A stretch of 64,000 nt of DNA from Rhodanobacter sp. (GTDB lineage: Bacteria; Pseudomonadota; Gammaproteobacteria; Xanthomonadales; Rhodanobacteraceae), in the NCBI GenBank assembly GCA_027450005.1, contig DAIDKO010000096.1, forward strand, positions 24,052-88,051, written 5' to 3'. Positions 31,001-39,900 of this stretch are shown one piece after another; position 1 is the stretch's first letter, and each line of letters starts with the position of its first letter. Under the pieces are notes generated by a model. It was not told the origin of the DNA and searched no databases. It saw nothing but the letters and a program-made list of their open reading frames with translations. A program made the translations under genes and the position numbers.

Positions 31001-31243
31001 AGCCGCATCGACGACACCGTGGAATACATCCGCAGCCACGCCCGCGTCGGCAACTGCTACGTCAACCGCAACCAGATCGGCGCGGTGGTCGGCGTGCAGC
31101 CATTCGGCGGCGAAAGCCTCTCGGGCACCGGCCCGAAGGCCGGCGGCCCGCACTACCTGTTGCGCTTCGCCGGCGAACGCACGCTCACTATCAACACCAC
31201 CGCCGCTGGCGGCAATGCTTCACTGCTGACGATCGGCGAGTGA
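28088..31243 (+). CDS. putA: Bifunctional proline dehydrogenase / L-glutamate gamma-semialdehyde dehydrogenase (short PutA)
   Basis: VKLSALHPRYEVAKR; RLVKGAYWDAEIKRAQEQG; TGSTETAWAINRALA; SAGQRCSAARVLFVQ; GTGPKAGGPHYLLRF; GTG start; no N-terminal RHH domain visible. Confidence 0.95.
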   Translation: MTQPILSPELPTGAEPARARITAAWLRDETEAVNDLLAQATLPPAEREQVIDVAAGLVTRVRARATDQSAVESFMRQYDLSSEEGVLLMCVAEALLRIPDKATADKLIRDKLGDADWKKHLGQSESLFVNASTWGLMLTGRLVNLAEETRRDFTGALKRLAGRAGEPAIRLAVRQAMRIMGHQFVMGQTIDEALDRCARKEYAVYRYSYDMLGESALTAETAERYQEDYRRAIARIGARGPFANHTDAPSISVKLSALHPRYEVAKRAIARRDLTAKLLELSQLAMKEGIALSVDAEEADRLELSLDIIGDVFAHPSLAGWNGLGIVVQAYSKRTPFVIDWLIETARAANRRWYVRLVKGAYWDAEIKRAQEQGLAGYPLYTRKPNTDVSYLACARKLFDAGSELIYPQFATHNAHSIAAVHHIARGRPFEFQRLHGMGTDLYAEVIGTQNLNVPCRVYAPVGTHEDLLPYLVRRLLENGANTSFVNRVVDETLPVRELVADPCETVRRFASIPHPRIPLPVNLFGELRKNSMGINFSNDNELKATAEAVNAKSGPWNAAPLVPGGQGNGPAVQVTNPADRRQVVGSYVSADAALVDKALANAVAAQPDWDRLPAASRAAILEHAAEQLEARRAEFIALCVREAGKSLPDAIAEIREAADFLRYYATMARRLFGQPEQLPGPTGESNQLFLNGRGVFVCISPWNFPLAIFLGQVSAALAAGNSVIAKPAEQTSLIGHAAVKLLHDAGVPEAVLQYLPGDGAVVGAALTRDPRVAGVAFTGSTETAWAINRALAARNAPIAALVAETGGQNAMIADSSALPEQIVKDVIASAFQSAGQRCSAARVLFVQEDIADKVIGMLAGAMAELKVGDPGQLSTDVGPVIDEDAKKILVDHAARMDKEAKKIAEVALDPAATAHGTFFAPRAYEIPALSTLTREVFGPVLHVLRWKGSELKQVVEQINATGYGLTLGVHSRIDDTVEYIRSHARVGNCYVNRNQIGAVVGVQPFGGESLSGTGPKAGGPHYLLRFAGERTLTINTTAAGGNASLLTIGE

Positions 31244-31254
31244 GCCATCGCCGC

Positions 31255-31286
31255 GCCCACGCTCCCAATCCGTTGGGAGCGTGGGC
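31255..31286 (+). terminator. Strong hairpin downstream of putA
   Basis: GCCCACGCTCCCAA-TCCG-TTGGGAGCGTGGGC, perfect 14-bp stem, no U-tract. Confidence 0.6.
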
Positions 31287-31369
31287 TGAGGCGAAGGGGA
31301 AATGCTTTTCGGCATTGGCGTGATGCCGACGCAGCGAGTCGCTTCGCGCCATGGCTCAGGAGCGCCTGC

Positions 31370-32251
31370 ATGGCAAGACAACAGCGGAGAGGGCAAGCCG
31401 AAGTCACCCGCTGGATGGGGCCGTTGCTCGACTGCTTGCGCGCACTCGGTGGTTCGGCCAAGCCGCAGGAAGTATCACGGTGGATCGCGCACGAACAGCA
31501 TCTGTCTCGCGAAATTACCGAAGCCACTCTCAAATCCGGCGCCAATCGTTTCCATAACCAGGTGCAATGGGCACGCCAGTACTTGGTGTGGGAAGGCTTG
31601 CTGGATGACAGCCGCCGCGGTATCTGGACGCTGACTCCATTGGGTTGGAAAACCCATCTCGACGAGGATGCGTCGCACGGTCTCTTTCTCAATCGAGCGA
31701 AGACCAATCAGGCCGAACGCAAGCAGCACGCGGAAACAGCACCGCACGCCGAACCCGAACTGGCCGAGACCCAGCCACCCGGAGAAGCCCGCGATCTGGA
31801 CCTGCTCGACATCCTCAAGTCCCTGCCGCCGCACGGCTTCGAGCTGATCTGCGGTCGCCTCCTGCGCGAGCACGGATTCGAGGACGTGGAAGTCACCCAG
31901 CGCTCGCGCGACGGAGGCATCGACGGCTATGGCCTGCTACGTCTCAGCCCCTTCGTGAGCCTGCGTGTCGCGTTCCAGGCCAAACGCTACAAGGATGTCG
32001 TCGCACGAAGCGCCGTAGGCGAATTCCGCAATGCACTGCTGGGCCGAGCCGAGAAGGGGGTGTTCATCACCACTGGACGGTTCACGCAAGACGCTGAATC
32101 CGAAGCGACGCGCGATGGCGTGGTGCCAATCGAGCTCATCGACGGCGAGCAACTGGTGGAACTGTTCCAGGACAAGCTCATCGGCGTAAAGCCCAGGACG
32201 ATCTTTGAGATCGACCACGCATTCTTCAACGAATTCCGCCGCGAAGCCTGA
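31370..32251 (+). CDS. Mrr-like restriction endonuclease
   Basis: N-terminal winged-helix-like region; C-terminal LPPHGFELICGRLLREHGFEDVEVTQRSRDGGIDGYG...RVAFQAKRYKDVVARSAVGEFRNALLGRAEKGVFITTGRFT. Confidence 0.88.
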   Translation: MARQQRRGQAEVTRWMGPLLDCLRALGGSAKPQEVSRWIAHEQHLSREITEATLKSGANRFHNQVQWARQYLVWEGLLDDSRRGIWTLTPLGWKTHLDEDASHGLFLNRAKTNQAERKQHAETAPHAEPELAETQPPGEARDLDLLDILKSLPPHGFELICGRLLREHGFEDVEVTQRSRDGGIDGYGLLRLSPFVSLRVAFQAKRYKDVVARSAVGEFRNALLGRAEKGVFITTGRFTQDAESEATRDGVVPIELIDGEQLVELFQDKLIGVKPRTIFEIDHAFFNEFRREA

Positions 32252-32310
32252 GGCAAGACGGCGCACCCACGTACGCGCCATGCTGGCAAGAGTAATTAAC
32301 TGATGCTTGA

Positions 32311-32568
32311 TATGTGCTCATACCTATCTATAAATACTCACGATGAGCAATCAATATCGGATAAGCGAATTCGCCCAACGTATCGGTCGAGCGACGAGCA
32401 CGATTCGTCGCTGGGAACGAGAGGGCAAACTGACCGCCAAGCACCTTCCATCCGGCCAGCGTTATTTTGACGAATCGGGAAGAGCGTCAAGAGGCTTCAG
32501 TTGGGCGGCGAAAGCCGCGTCAACGAAGTGCGGATAAATCCTATGAGCAACTTTGCTCAAGTGTATAG
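32311..32568 (+). mobile_element. IS607-type insertion sequence, internally deleted remnant
   Basis: tnpA 5' end (MerR-like HTH) joined to a tnpB-like 3' tail and subterminal inverted repeats; boundaries approximate. Confidence 0.6.
32343..32537 (+). pseudogene. IS607-type serine recombinase TnpA fragment
   Basis: MSNQYRISEFAQRIGRATSTIRRWEREGKLTAKHLPSGQRYFDES then unrelated sequence; catalytic domain missing. Confidence 0.75.
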
Positions 32569-33003
32569 GAACAGCACTACCGCAAGCAGTTCGACGTCAA
32601 CGTACTGGGGCTGCTGCTGACCACCCAGGCGGCAGCGAAACATCTGGGCCAGGGCGGTAGCATCATCAACATCGGCTCGCTGGTCAGCCGCATCACCCCG
32701 CCGGCTTCGGCGGTGTACACGGCCACCAAGTCGGCGGTGGAAGGCATCACCGGCGCGCTGGCACGTGAACTGGGCCCGCGCGGCATAAGCGTCAACGCGC
32801 TGTACCCGGGCCTGGTCGAAACGGAAGGCACGCACAGCGCCGGCTTTATCGGCTCCGACTTCCACACCCAAGCCGCGTCGGAGACGCCGCTGGGCCGTAT
32901 TGGCCAGCCGCAGGACATTGCCTCCATCGCGGTCTTCCTCGCATCCGACGACGCCGGCTGGCTCACCGGCGAAAAGCTCTACGCCAGCGGAGGCCTGCGC
33001 TGA
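32569..33003 (+). pseudogene. 5'-truncated short-chain dehydrogenase/reductase
   Basis: EQHYRKQFDVNVLGLLLTTQAAAKHLGQGGSIINIGSLVSRITPPASAVYTATKSAVEGITGALARELGPRGISVNALYPG...GYxxxK-type core present, nucleotide-binding N-terminus absent; in-frame TAG at 32566. Confidence 0.8.
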
Positions 33004-33218
33004 CCGCCATCGGCGGCAACGTACTGGGGGCGTCGGCGACGTGACCTGTGACCGCCCGCTTGCGCAATACGCGAGCGGGCGGTCGCGTCGACGCACCGCG
33101 AATCCGCGGCATAGGCAGGCGCTCGGTTGCGTTGGCGTTTCGTCGCCGGATCGCCGCCCCGCGCCGGCATCACGCCACCGGGCATGTGGAGCGTTGAACT
33201 TCGCGTAAGATTCCCACC

Positions 33219-34619
33219 ATGACAGATCTCGACCATAGCCTGAGCCGCCTGCGCGAGGCGCAGGCGCGCGAACCGTTGCCGGCCTGGGCGCCACGTGTCG
33301 AACGCCTTCGCGCGCTGGAACGCCTGCTGCTGGCGCACCGCGCGGAGATCGCCGCGGCAATCCACGCCGACTTCGGCAACCGCCCGATGGAGGAAACCGA
33401 GCTCCTGGAGGTCTTCCCCAGCCTCTCGGCGGTGCGCCACGCATTGCGCCATGGCAAGCGCTGGATGCGGCCGAAGCGGCGTTTCGCCGACCTGCTGTTC
33501 CTGCCCGCGCATATCGAACTGCGTCCGCAGCCGCTGGGCGTGGTCGGCATCATCGTGCCGTGGAACTACCCGCTCTACCTCGCCGTGGGGCCGCTGGTCG
33601 ACGCGCTGGCGGCAGGCAACCGCGCGATGCTGAAAATGAGCGAATACACGCCGGGTTTCTCCGCGCTGTTCGCCGAACTCGTGGCCAAATACTTTCGCAA
33701 CGACGAAGTGTGGGTGGTGAATGGCGATGCCGCCGTGGGCCAAGCGTTCGCCGCGCTGCCGTTCGACCACCTGCTGTTCACCGGCTCCACCGCGGTGGGC
33801 CATCACGTGATGCGCGCCGCCTCGGCCAACCTGACCCCGGTAACGCTGGAGTTGGGCGGCAAGTCGCCGGCGCTGATCGGCCCCGGGGCGCGACTTGAGC
33901 ACGCGGCCGAGCGCATCGTGTTCGGCAAACTGATCAACGCCGGACAGACCTGCATAGCTCCCGACTACGTGCTGCTGCCGCGCGCGCGCGTGGCGGAATT
34001 CACCGCCGCCGCGCGGGCCGCGGCGGCGCGCCTGTACCCTGATCTGGCGCGCAATGCGCAATACGCCAGCATCGCCACCGAGCGCCACTACGCGCGGCTG
34101 TCCACGCTACGCGACGAGGCGAAGGCCGCCGGCGCCATCGTCGAGCCGCTGTCCGACGCCGCGCCCGACGCTGGGCGCCGCCTGCTGCCGCCCGTCATGC
34201 TGGCTGACGTGCGCGACGACATGACGGTGATGCAGGAGGAAATCTTCGGCCCGTTGCTGCCGTTGGTGCCCTATGACACGTTGGACGAGGCGATCGCCTT
34301 CGTCCGCGCGCGCCCGCATCCGCTTGCGCTGTACCTGTTCGAGACCGAACAGAAGCTGATCGACCGCGTGCTCGCAGGCACCCACGCCGGCGGCGTCACC
34401 GTCAACGACACGCTCTACCACATCGCCCAGCACGGCCTGCCGTTCGGCGGCGTCGGCGCTTCCGGCATGGGGGGTTACCACGGCGAAGCGGGCTTCCGCA
34501 CCTTCTCGCACCTGAAGCCCGTGTTCCGCCAAGCGCGCTGGAACGGCGTGGGGCTACTCAACCCGCCTTATGGAGTGCGTTTCAAGCGCATGCTGGCGCT
34601 GATGCTTAAGCGCGGTTGA
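33219..34619 (+). CDS. Aldehyde dehydrogenase, coniferyl aldehyde dehydrogenase-like
   Basis: PLGVVGIIVPWNYPLYLAVGPLVDALAAGNRAMLKMSE; FTGSTAVGHHVM; LELGGKSPALI; NAGQTCIAPDY. Confidence 0.9.
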   Translation: MTDLDHSLSRLREAQAREPLPAWAPRVERLRALERLLLAHRAEIAAAIHADFGNRPMEETELLEVFPSLSAVRHALRHGKRWMRPKRRFADLLFLPAHIELRPQPLGVVGIIVPWNYPLYLAVGPLVDALAAGNRAMLKMSEYTPGFSALFAELVAKYFRNDEVWVVNGDAAVGQAFAALPFDHLLFTGSTAVGHHVMRAASANLTPVTLELGGKSPALIGPGARLEHAAERIVFGKLINAGQTCIAPDYVLLPRARVAEFTAAARAAAARLYPDLARNAQYASIATERHYARLSTLRDEAKAAGAIVEPLSDAAPDAGRRLLPPVMLADVRDDMTVMQEEIFGPLLPLVPYDTLDEAIAFVRARPHPLALYLFETEQKLIDRVLAGTHAGGVTVNDTLYHIAQHGLPFGGVGASGMGGYHGEAGFRTFSHLKPVFRQARWNGVGLLNPPYGVRFKRMLALMLKRG

Positions 34620-34635
34620 AGCCAGCAGGCCTACG

Positions 34636-34675
34636 AAAAGGCCTCCCCGAGAACTTACGGAGAGGCCTTTTCAAA
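34636..34675. terminator. Rho-independent terminator, bidirectional
   Basis: AAAAGGCCTC...GAGGCCTTTT stem, A-tract/T-tract on both sides. Confidence 0.85.
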
Positions 34676-34850
34676 TCAAATGCAGAAACGCCTGTCTGAG
34701 GGCGGAAAAGTGCTGTCATTCACTTTCCTGACTCGTCGAATCCGGACCGCGCCGACCTCGGCTCCGCGGGTTGGTCGCTGACGCGCTCGGCACACGAGCG
34801 ATCCATCCTTGGATCGCGCTTTCAGGCCGTCTTGCGCCGGCCGGAAGTCA

Positions 34851-36377
34851 TCAGAACTTGTACTGCGCGGACAGGCTGAGCAGGTTGCCGTAGTCGTTGA
34901 AGCTGCCGGTGAGCACGTCGCCGGTGGCGCTGACGGCGCCGTCCACACCCGCATGGCTCACGAAGATGTGGGCGTACGAGGCGTTGATCTCGAAGTTCTT
35001 GCTGGCCTTGTACCCGATACCGAACGCGAGCATGCGGCGGGCGCCGTCGGGCACGCGCGGGTCACGGTTGCTGGCCGTCATCGGAGCCTGGTCGACCGAG
35101 ACGCCGGCGCGCAGGGTCAGCCGGCTGGTCGCGTAGTACTCGCCGCCCACCGCGATGTAATAGGTGTCGCGCCAGTTGAACGGCAACACGGTGGCAGGCT
35201 GCCCCGCATTGGCGTAGTTCAGCGTGAGGCTGCGCATCACGCTCCACTGCGTCCACGACACGTCGGCGCCGAGGCCGAACTTGTCTTCCTGATGCCAGTA
35301 GCTCAACGTGGCGACGGCCGGATTGGTGAGGCGCGCGGTGCCCTCGGTGTGCTGGAACGGCGGAATGCTGCCGGAAAGCTGCGGGTTCGCCAGCAACAGG
35401 TCGTAGCCGGCCGTGGTGGTGAAGTTGGCGGTGCCATGGATGTCATGGCTGATGCGCGAGCGATAATTCAGGCCCACGCGATCGTTGGCGGTCGGCTTCC
35501 AGTACGTGCCCACCTGCCAGCCCCAGGCCCACTTGTGGCCCTTGACGGCGGCGTAGCCGTCCACTCCGGGCGGAGTCAACGCGGCCACGCCTGCCGCAGC
35601 GGCACCCGCCTGCTGCTGGGCCTGCGCCGAGATCATCGCGATCTGCGCCTGGGCCGCTGCCGGCGTCATTACGCCAGCCGCTACCGCGGCCTGGATCTGT
35701 GCAACCGCCGCCGCCACCTGCGTGGCCGCGTTGGTGGCGATACCTTGCTGGATGCCCAAGCCAACGGCATTGAAGTTGATCGCGTTGGTCAGGTCGGCAT
35801 CGGTGCGCTCGGCGATGGCACTGGCGCCGACGCTCCACTCGTCGTTGACCTTGAACGAAGCCGACAGAGTGGCGTCGGAGGACCTCAGCGAGGTCTTGAT
35901 GGCGTCGTAGCGGCCCATCCAATTGTTGTTGTACTCGGTCTGGAAGCCGAACGGCACGCCGAGCGCGAAGCCGAGGTTGACCCGATCGCTGACCTTGGTG
36001 GCGATGGCCAGCGCCGGCACCGGCAGCGTGGTGCCGGCATCGCCACCGTTGCCGCCACTGATCGGCTGGCCGGTCACGTCGTGCGCACTGCCGCTGAACC
36101 TGGCGCTGAAGTTGATTGCGGTGATGTCGGCCTGCATATGGGTGCCGTTGAGGTCGCTCATCGCCGCCGGATTGTTCTCCACCACCGATACGTCACCGCC
36201 GGCCGTGGTGGAGCCCGCATAGGCGCGCCCCATGCCCTGAGCACTGTTCTCATGCAGTTGGAAGGCGCTGGCGTGGGCCATGCCCGGCGCAACCAGAGCG
36301 CCCGCAACGGCCGCGCTGAGCGCAGCGAGCGCCAATGGACGGGAGCCGTTCGGGAGGAAACGATTGGACTTGTGCAT
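34851..36377 (-). CDS. FadL/OmpP1-family outer membrane transporter
   Basis: Signal peptide; ASAFQLHENSAQGMGRAYAGSTTAGGDVSVVENNPAAMSDL; C-terminal F. Confidence 0.93.
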   Translation of the reverse strand: MHKSNRFLPNGSRPLALAALSAAVAGALVAPGMAHASAFQLHENSAQGMGRAYAGSTTAGGDVSVVENNPAAMSDLNGTHMQADITAINFSARFSGSAHDVTGQPISGGNGGDAGTTLPVPALAIATKVSDRVNLGFALGVPFGFQTEYNNNWMGRYDAIKTSLRSSDATLSASFKVNDEWSVGASAIAERTDADLTNAINFNAVGLGIQQGIATNAATQVAAAVAQIQAAVAAGVMTPAAAQAQIAMISAQAQQQAGAAAAGVAALTPPGVDGYAAVKGHKWAWGWQVGTYWKPTANDRVGLNYRSRISHDIHGTANFTTTAGYDLLLANPQLSGSIPPFQHTEGTARLTNPAVATLSYWHQEDKFGLGADVSWTQWSVMRSLTLNYANAGQPATVLPFNWRDTYYIAVGGEYYATSRLTLRAGVSVDQAPMTASNRDPRVPDGARRMLAFGIGYKASKNFEINASYAHIFVSHAGVDGAVSATGDVLTGSFNDYGNLLSLSAQYKF

Positions 36378-36562
36378 GACGCACTCCTGCAGCTCAGGCA
36401 AATGGGCTAGTGTGGGTGGGTCGCATAAAATTCAAACGACTGTTTAACATTCGCGACCGCACTGTGCCTGCCTGTTCCGAGGTTTGCAAGGGCCGGCGCA
36501 GCAAACGGCGCGGCCGTTGCGGGGATAATGCGCGCCGACGCAAACGCTGCCGGGGACCCATC

Positions 36563-36856
36563 ATGCAATGCTACGTCTACGCCAGCTGCCGCAAGCCGGA
36601 TGCCTATCTGTGGCTGGCCAAACGCGACGGTTTCGACGTGCTGCCCGAGTCTTTGCGCGAGGCGCTTGGCAAGCTGCGCTTCGCACTCGAGCTGCAACTG
36701 GATGTGCGGCGTCGCCTGCCCCGCGAAGACACCGCACAGGTGCTGGCGCACCTGCGCGAGCGGGGCTGGCACCTGCAGCTGCCACCGGAAGGCGCGCTCG
36801 CCGGCGCGAACCATCCCGCCTACGGCGCCGCCCTGCATGATGCGCCGGGCGATTGA
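36563..36856 (+). CDS. YcgL-domain protein
   Basis: MQCYVYASCRKPDAYLWLAKRDGFDVLPESLREALG. Confidence 0.88.
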   Translation: MQCYVYASCRKPDAYLWLAKRDGFDVLPESLREALGKLRFALELQLDVRRRLPREDTAQVLAHLRERGWHLQLPPEGALAGANHPAYGAALHDAPGD

Positions 36857-36915
36857 TCAAGCCGCGTTAACGTGAGGTTACCGTCTGGCATCCTCACGCT
36901 TCCTATACTGTCTGG

Positions 36916-39900
36916 ATGACCCAAACCCATTCGCGCCGACGCCCCACGTTCCTGCAGGCACTCGCCTGGTTCATTCCCGGTCTGCTCGCCGTGGCGCTGG
37001 CCGGCCTGGTGGCCCACCCGCTGACCCTGATCCCGTTGCTGCTGGCAAACGCGCTGACCATGGCCGCTGTGTGCCACGCGATCGGCTTCGAGCCCGAGCC
37101 CAGCTTCTCGCGCACCGTCCTGCGTCGCGGCGCTGCGCATCTGGTGATGCTCACCGGCTACGCGGTGATCGTGTTCGCGCTGGTGGCATGGCCGATGCTC
37201 TCGCTGTCGCAATCGCACAGCCTGTCCGCCACGCTGGCGCTGGTCGCCACCCTGGTGCTGGCGCTGGCCGTCCTGTGGCGCCCATGGCCCGCCTTCGGCC
37301 TGGTGTTCGTGTGGGACGACGCGTACCCGGCCCGCCACGACGGCTCGTGGATTTTCACCGCCACGCTGCGCAGCCTGATGTTCGGCCGCCATCTCGCGCG
37401 CGAGGAGCGCTTCTTCAGCCACTTCCTGCCCGCCTCGCTGGCCTTGCTGGCGATGACCTGGTGCGCCATCGCGCTGAGCGGCCTGTACGGCATGCTGCCG
37501 CCGGAAATCCGGACCGCCGCGCTCGCGCTGTATGGCGTGCTGGTGTTGCCGCTGGGTTGCCTGGTGCTGGCCAACCGCACCTTGCGCGCCTTGCTGTGCG
37601 CGCAGCATGACCGCCATCGTCGGCGGGTCGAGCACGCCGCTGAGATGGCTGCCACCCCAGTCGAAGTCACGCTACTGACCGAGCGGGAACGCACTGCCGG
37701 CGCGCCCGAACAGGCTGCTGCGCTGCTCGCCGCCACCCGCGACGGCGACATCGAGCGTGCGCTGGCACTGGTCGAAGCCGGTGCCGATCCAGCGACCGCG
37801 CCGCCCGCCGGCGACCGCGACCAGCGTCCGGTGCTGATGCTCGCCGCGCTGCTGCCGGACACCCGGCTACTACGTACGCTGATCGCCAAGGGCGCCGACG
37901 TCAACCACGCCACGGGCGGGCTCACGCCGCTGCTGGCCGCCACCCGCGACAGCGTGCATGGCCGCGCCGAAGCGGTGATGACACTACTGGCCAACGGCGC
38001 CGATCCGCTCGCCGCCGATGCCGAAGGCCGCACCGCCCTGCACGGCGCGGTGCTGTGCGAGGAGCCGATGGTGGCGGCGATGCTGCTGGATGCCGGCGCA
38101 CCGGTCAACGCGCTGGACCAGGCCGGCGCCAGTCCGCTCGCGGTGGCCTGCCGCGCCGCCAACTGGCCGCTAGCGAAATTCCTGCTGGAGCACGGCGCAA
38201 AGCCCGCACCGGCCAACGGCGAGCCTGCGCTGGTCGCTGCCGCCGGTATCGCCGACGATGATCCCGCCGGGGTGAAGCTTCTGCTCAAGCACCGTGCTGC
38301 CGTGAACGCGGTGGACGCACTTCGCCGCAGTGCATTGATCGCCGCCGCCGCCGAAGGCCACGAACAGATCGCCCGCGCGCTGTGCGCCGCCGGTGCCGAT
38401 GTCATGCTGGCCGACCATCGCGGCAGCACCGCACTAATGGAAGCCGCGCGTGCCGGCGCGGTGGGCATCGTGCAGCGATTGGCCGAGGCGCAGCCCGATG
38501 CTCGCGTGCGCGACAGCCATGGCCGCGACGCGCTCACCCTTGCCTGCCAGTCGCCGCGCGCGCATGCCGATACCGTGCGCGCCCTGCTCGCACTGGGCGC
38601 CGAGCCGAAAACGCCCGGCAACGATGGCCGCAGCGCGCTCGACCATGCCGCCGCTGCCGGTCGCTGGGACCTGGTCGCCCTGCTCGATCCGGAAACCCCG
38701 CTGCCGGCCAGCCTCGGCCGGGCGGCGCTGTCCAGCGGCTCCGATACGCCGTCGCACCTGCTCGATGCGCTGCGATTCGGACACTGGGCCATCGTTTCCG
38801 GCTTCGCCGCGCGCGTGCGCGAGTGGCCGCAGGCGCAGCTTGCCCAGCTTTATCTCGACCTGGCCCAGCCCGGCCTAGGCCAGGCGCGACGCTGGTTGCT
38901 GGATCACGGCCTGGCCGCCGAGGCACGCCTGGCCGCGCAACAGCCCGACGACGAACAGGGTGACGAAGTGGCCGACGACGGCGAGCGCGCCGCGCTGCCG
39001 CCGCTGGGGCGCCGACTGTTCGATGCCTTGCTGCTACAGCTTCCTGCTTCCACCGAAGCCGTCGAGGACCTGCTGCAGGCCGGTGCCACGCCCGCTGGCG
39101 CCGGCCTGCTCGCGCAGGCGCTGCAACGCCTCGGTGGCTCTGCGCAGGGTGCGGCCTTGCTGCTGACGCTGCTGGAGCGCGGCGCCGATCCGTTCGGCCC
39201 CGATGCGCGCGAGCGCACGCCGCTGCACCTTGCCGCGGCGAACGGGCAAACGGAGGTACTGCAGGTGCTGCTGGCACGCGGCTGCAATCCGAACGCCTGC
39301 GATCGCGACGGCCGCACGCCGCTGTTCGCCGCTCTGGAGCACGGCGAAGCCTCGCTGCCGCTGGTGCGCGCGCTGATCGCCCACGGCGCTGATGCCGAGT
39401 CCAGCGACGCCAACGGCGAGACTCCGCTGGGCCTGGCGCTGGAGCATCCGGCTGTCGAGCGCTGGCTGAACTGGGACCGCTGGCCGCGCCCACGCCGTCC
39501 ATTGCGCGCCGACGACCTGCCCGCGGCAGCGCAGGCCGGTGCGCTGGTCGCCGTGCAGCGATTGCTGGAACTGGGTTTTGCCGTCGACACCGTCGACGCG
39601 CACGGCGCCAGCGCACTGTTGCACGCCTGCGGCGCGGGCCACCGCGAAATCGCCGCCTGCCTGCTCGAAGCCGGTGCCGATACCGCGCTGGCTGCTGCCA
39701 ACGGCATCACCCCGCTAGCCGCCGCGGTGACCGGCGGTCGCGAGAGCACGGTAACGCTGCTCCTGCAGCACAAGGCCGAGATCGACCAGCGCCTGCCGAA
39801 CCAGAGCACCGCGTTGATGGTGGCCGCCGCGATGGGTCGCCCCGAACTGGTCGAGGCGCTGCTGGCTGCCGGCGCCGCGGTCGATGCCGTGGATGCGCAC

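Noticed and set aside
34809-36410. 533-aa plus ORF
   Set aside because: Antisense of the FadL-like gene
37158-38792. 544-aa minus ORF (and 38904-40262 minus, 452 aa)
   Set aside because: Antisense shadow frames of the ankyrin gene, low-complexity Ser/Ala/Arg composition
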